A program made the translations under genes and the position numbers. Source: Deltaproteobacteria bacterium CG_4_8_14_3_um_filter_43_13 (GTDB lineage Bacteria > Desulfobacterota > UBA8473). From it: a DNA stretch of 7,197 bases. The stretch covers positions 1 through 7,197 of the forward strand of contig PFIF01000008.1 in assembly GCA_002782605.1 (NCBI GenBank), in the 5' to 3' direction. Position 1 is the stretch's first letter; the number at the start of each line of letters is the position of its first letter. This document shows, one piece after another, positions 6,917 to 7,197 of this stretch. The notes under the pieces are model-generated. The model searched no databases. It worked only from the letters and a program-made list of their open reading frames with translations, and had not been told where the DNA came from.

Positions 6917-7106
6917 TTGCTTCAACAAATATTATGGGCGATAATATAACTTTTATTTCTAATTCGGGATTATCTTCTTTTATTTGTCTAAATTCTGATA
7001 TTACATCTGGGTTGTTATATACATAGTATCCTTCACCTCCATATATCTTAATTGATTTGGTTGCTTTTCTTATTTGCTCGATTATCAGGTCACAAGAATC
7101 CCCCAT
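6897..7106 (-). CDS. N-terminal fragment of a split gene
   Basis: This 69-codon frame begins at ATG 7104-7106 with AAGGA (7117-7121) 10 bases upstream, a fair ribosome site. It reads as an alpha/beta N-terminus: a helix (LIIEQIRKATKSI), the strand IKIYGGEGYYVYNNP, a helix (VISEFRQIKED) and the strand LEIKVILSPIIF. 'Ala-x-Lys-Ser-Ile-x-Ile' followed by a helix and a second strand is the usual opening of phospholipase D-like domains. It stops at 6897-6899, where the other frame continues. The same frame is open upstream to 7160 and gives plausible protein (HCTSYKDIEKM just before the Met), but with no standard start codon, so the original gene may have begun further right. Confidence 0.5.
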   Translation of the reverse strand: MGDSCDLIIEQIRKATKSIKIYGGEGYYVYNNPDVISEFRQIKEDNPELEIKVILSPIIFVEAKIIGSK

Positions 7107-7150
7107 TTTTTCAATATCCTTATAACTAGTGCAATGTCCCTTTAATACCT

Positions 7151-7170
7151 TTACTATGAATTACTATAAA
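7151..7170. repeat. 10-base near-perfect tandem repeat
   Basis: ttactatgaa (7151-7160) is followed directly by ttactataaa (7161-7170), with one mismatch. It lies between the edge hairpin and the start of the split gene. On the minus strand the copies contain TATAGT and CATAGT, so they could hold a weak -10 box, but no matching -35 is seen. Confidence 0.6.
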
Positions 7171-7174
7171 TATT

Positions 7175-7197
7175 CCCTCCCCCTTGATGGGGGAGGG
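7175..7197. repeat. GC-rich perfect hairpin at the right edge, likely dispersed repeat
   Basis: ccctccccc (7175-7183) and gggggaggg (7189-7197) are perfect 9-base inverted arms around the loop ttgat. It is far more GC-rich than the surrounding AT-rich sequence. The element reaches the last base of the window and may continue. I recall similar CCCTCCCCCTTGATGGGGGA motifs as dispersed intergenic repeats in several anaerobe genomes, so a mobile repeat is likelier than a terminator; no T-run follows on the minus strand. Confidence 0.65.

Larger units (their letters stand above)
6568..7106 (-). pseudogene. Frameshifted gene, possible phospholipase D-like protein
   Basis: The two fragments are halves of one reading frame that changes at about 6900. 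The direct repeat caattattt occurs at 6894-6902 and 6908-6916, a period of 14 bases. Removing one 14-base period joins the halves cleanly as EAKIIELYRRS, giving a protein of about 175 residues. A -1 shift at the AAA codon before the stop would also join them, as IIGSKIIELYRR, but the site has no classic slippery heptamer. An old insertion or a read error is therefore likelier than programmed shifting. The PLD-like reading rests on the opening strand-helix-strand pattern and HYRIIDD, and is uncertain. Confidence 0.55.

Overview
The window looks like a chromosomal segment of an anaerobic bacterium, moderately AT-rich by eye. The likeliest source is a sulfate-reducing or syntrophic member of the former Deltaproteobacteria. 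This rests on gene content: a paired 2-hydroxyacyl-CoA dehydratase / benzoyl-CoA reductase-type iron-sulfur enzyme next to a long acyl-CoA dehydrogenase and a radical SAM protein. The taxonomic call is an inference, with no rRNA or marker gene to support it.

Every confident gene lies on the minus strand, so transcription runs from right to left. From about 6150 down to the left edge there is a likely operon of five genes. They are a 171-residue protein of unknown function (5633-6148), a radical SAM protein (4493-5596), a 622-residue acyl-CoA dehydrogenase (2601-4469), a BcrC/BzdN/HgdB-like subunit (1319-2425) and a BcrB/BzdO/HadB-like subunit (11-1240). The first two gaps are 36 and 23 bases. 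The dehydrogenase and the first dehydratase-like gene are 175 bases apart, and that gap holds a hairpin built from heptanucleotide repeats. A good TATAAT box lies just upstream of the first gene.

The two left-most genes should form one heterodimeric oxygen-sensitive iron-sulfur enzyme acting on a CoA thioester. Each keeps three cysteines placed as cluster ligands are in this family. Such enzymes need an ATP-hydrolysing electron-donating partner (HgdC/BadF/BcrA type), which is absent here. The window stops 10 bases past the last gene, so the partner may lie immediately downstream. The acyl-CoA dehydrogenase would act on a related acyl-CoA before or after the dehydratase/reductase. The substrate cannot be read from the sequence.

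The right-hand 1 kb is degenerate. Between 6254 and 6532 the plus strand holds a decayed open frame with no start and an internal stop. Between 6568 and 7106 the minus strand holds two short open frames that read as halves of one protein (PLD-like, tentatively). They are split by a frame change at a 9-base direct repeat of period 14. The right edge is a perfect GC-rich hairpin that looks like a dispersed repeat. I found no tRNA, rRNA, CRISPR array, transposase or origin.
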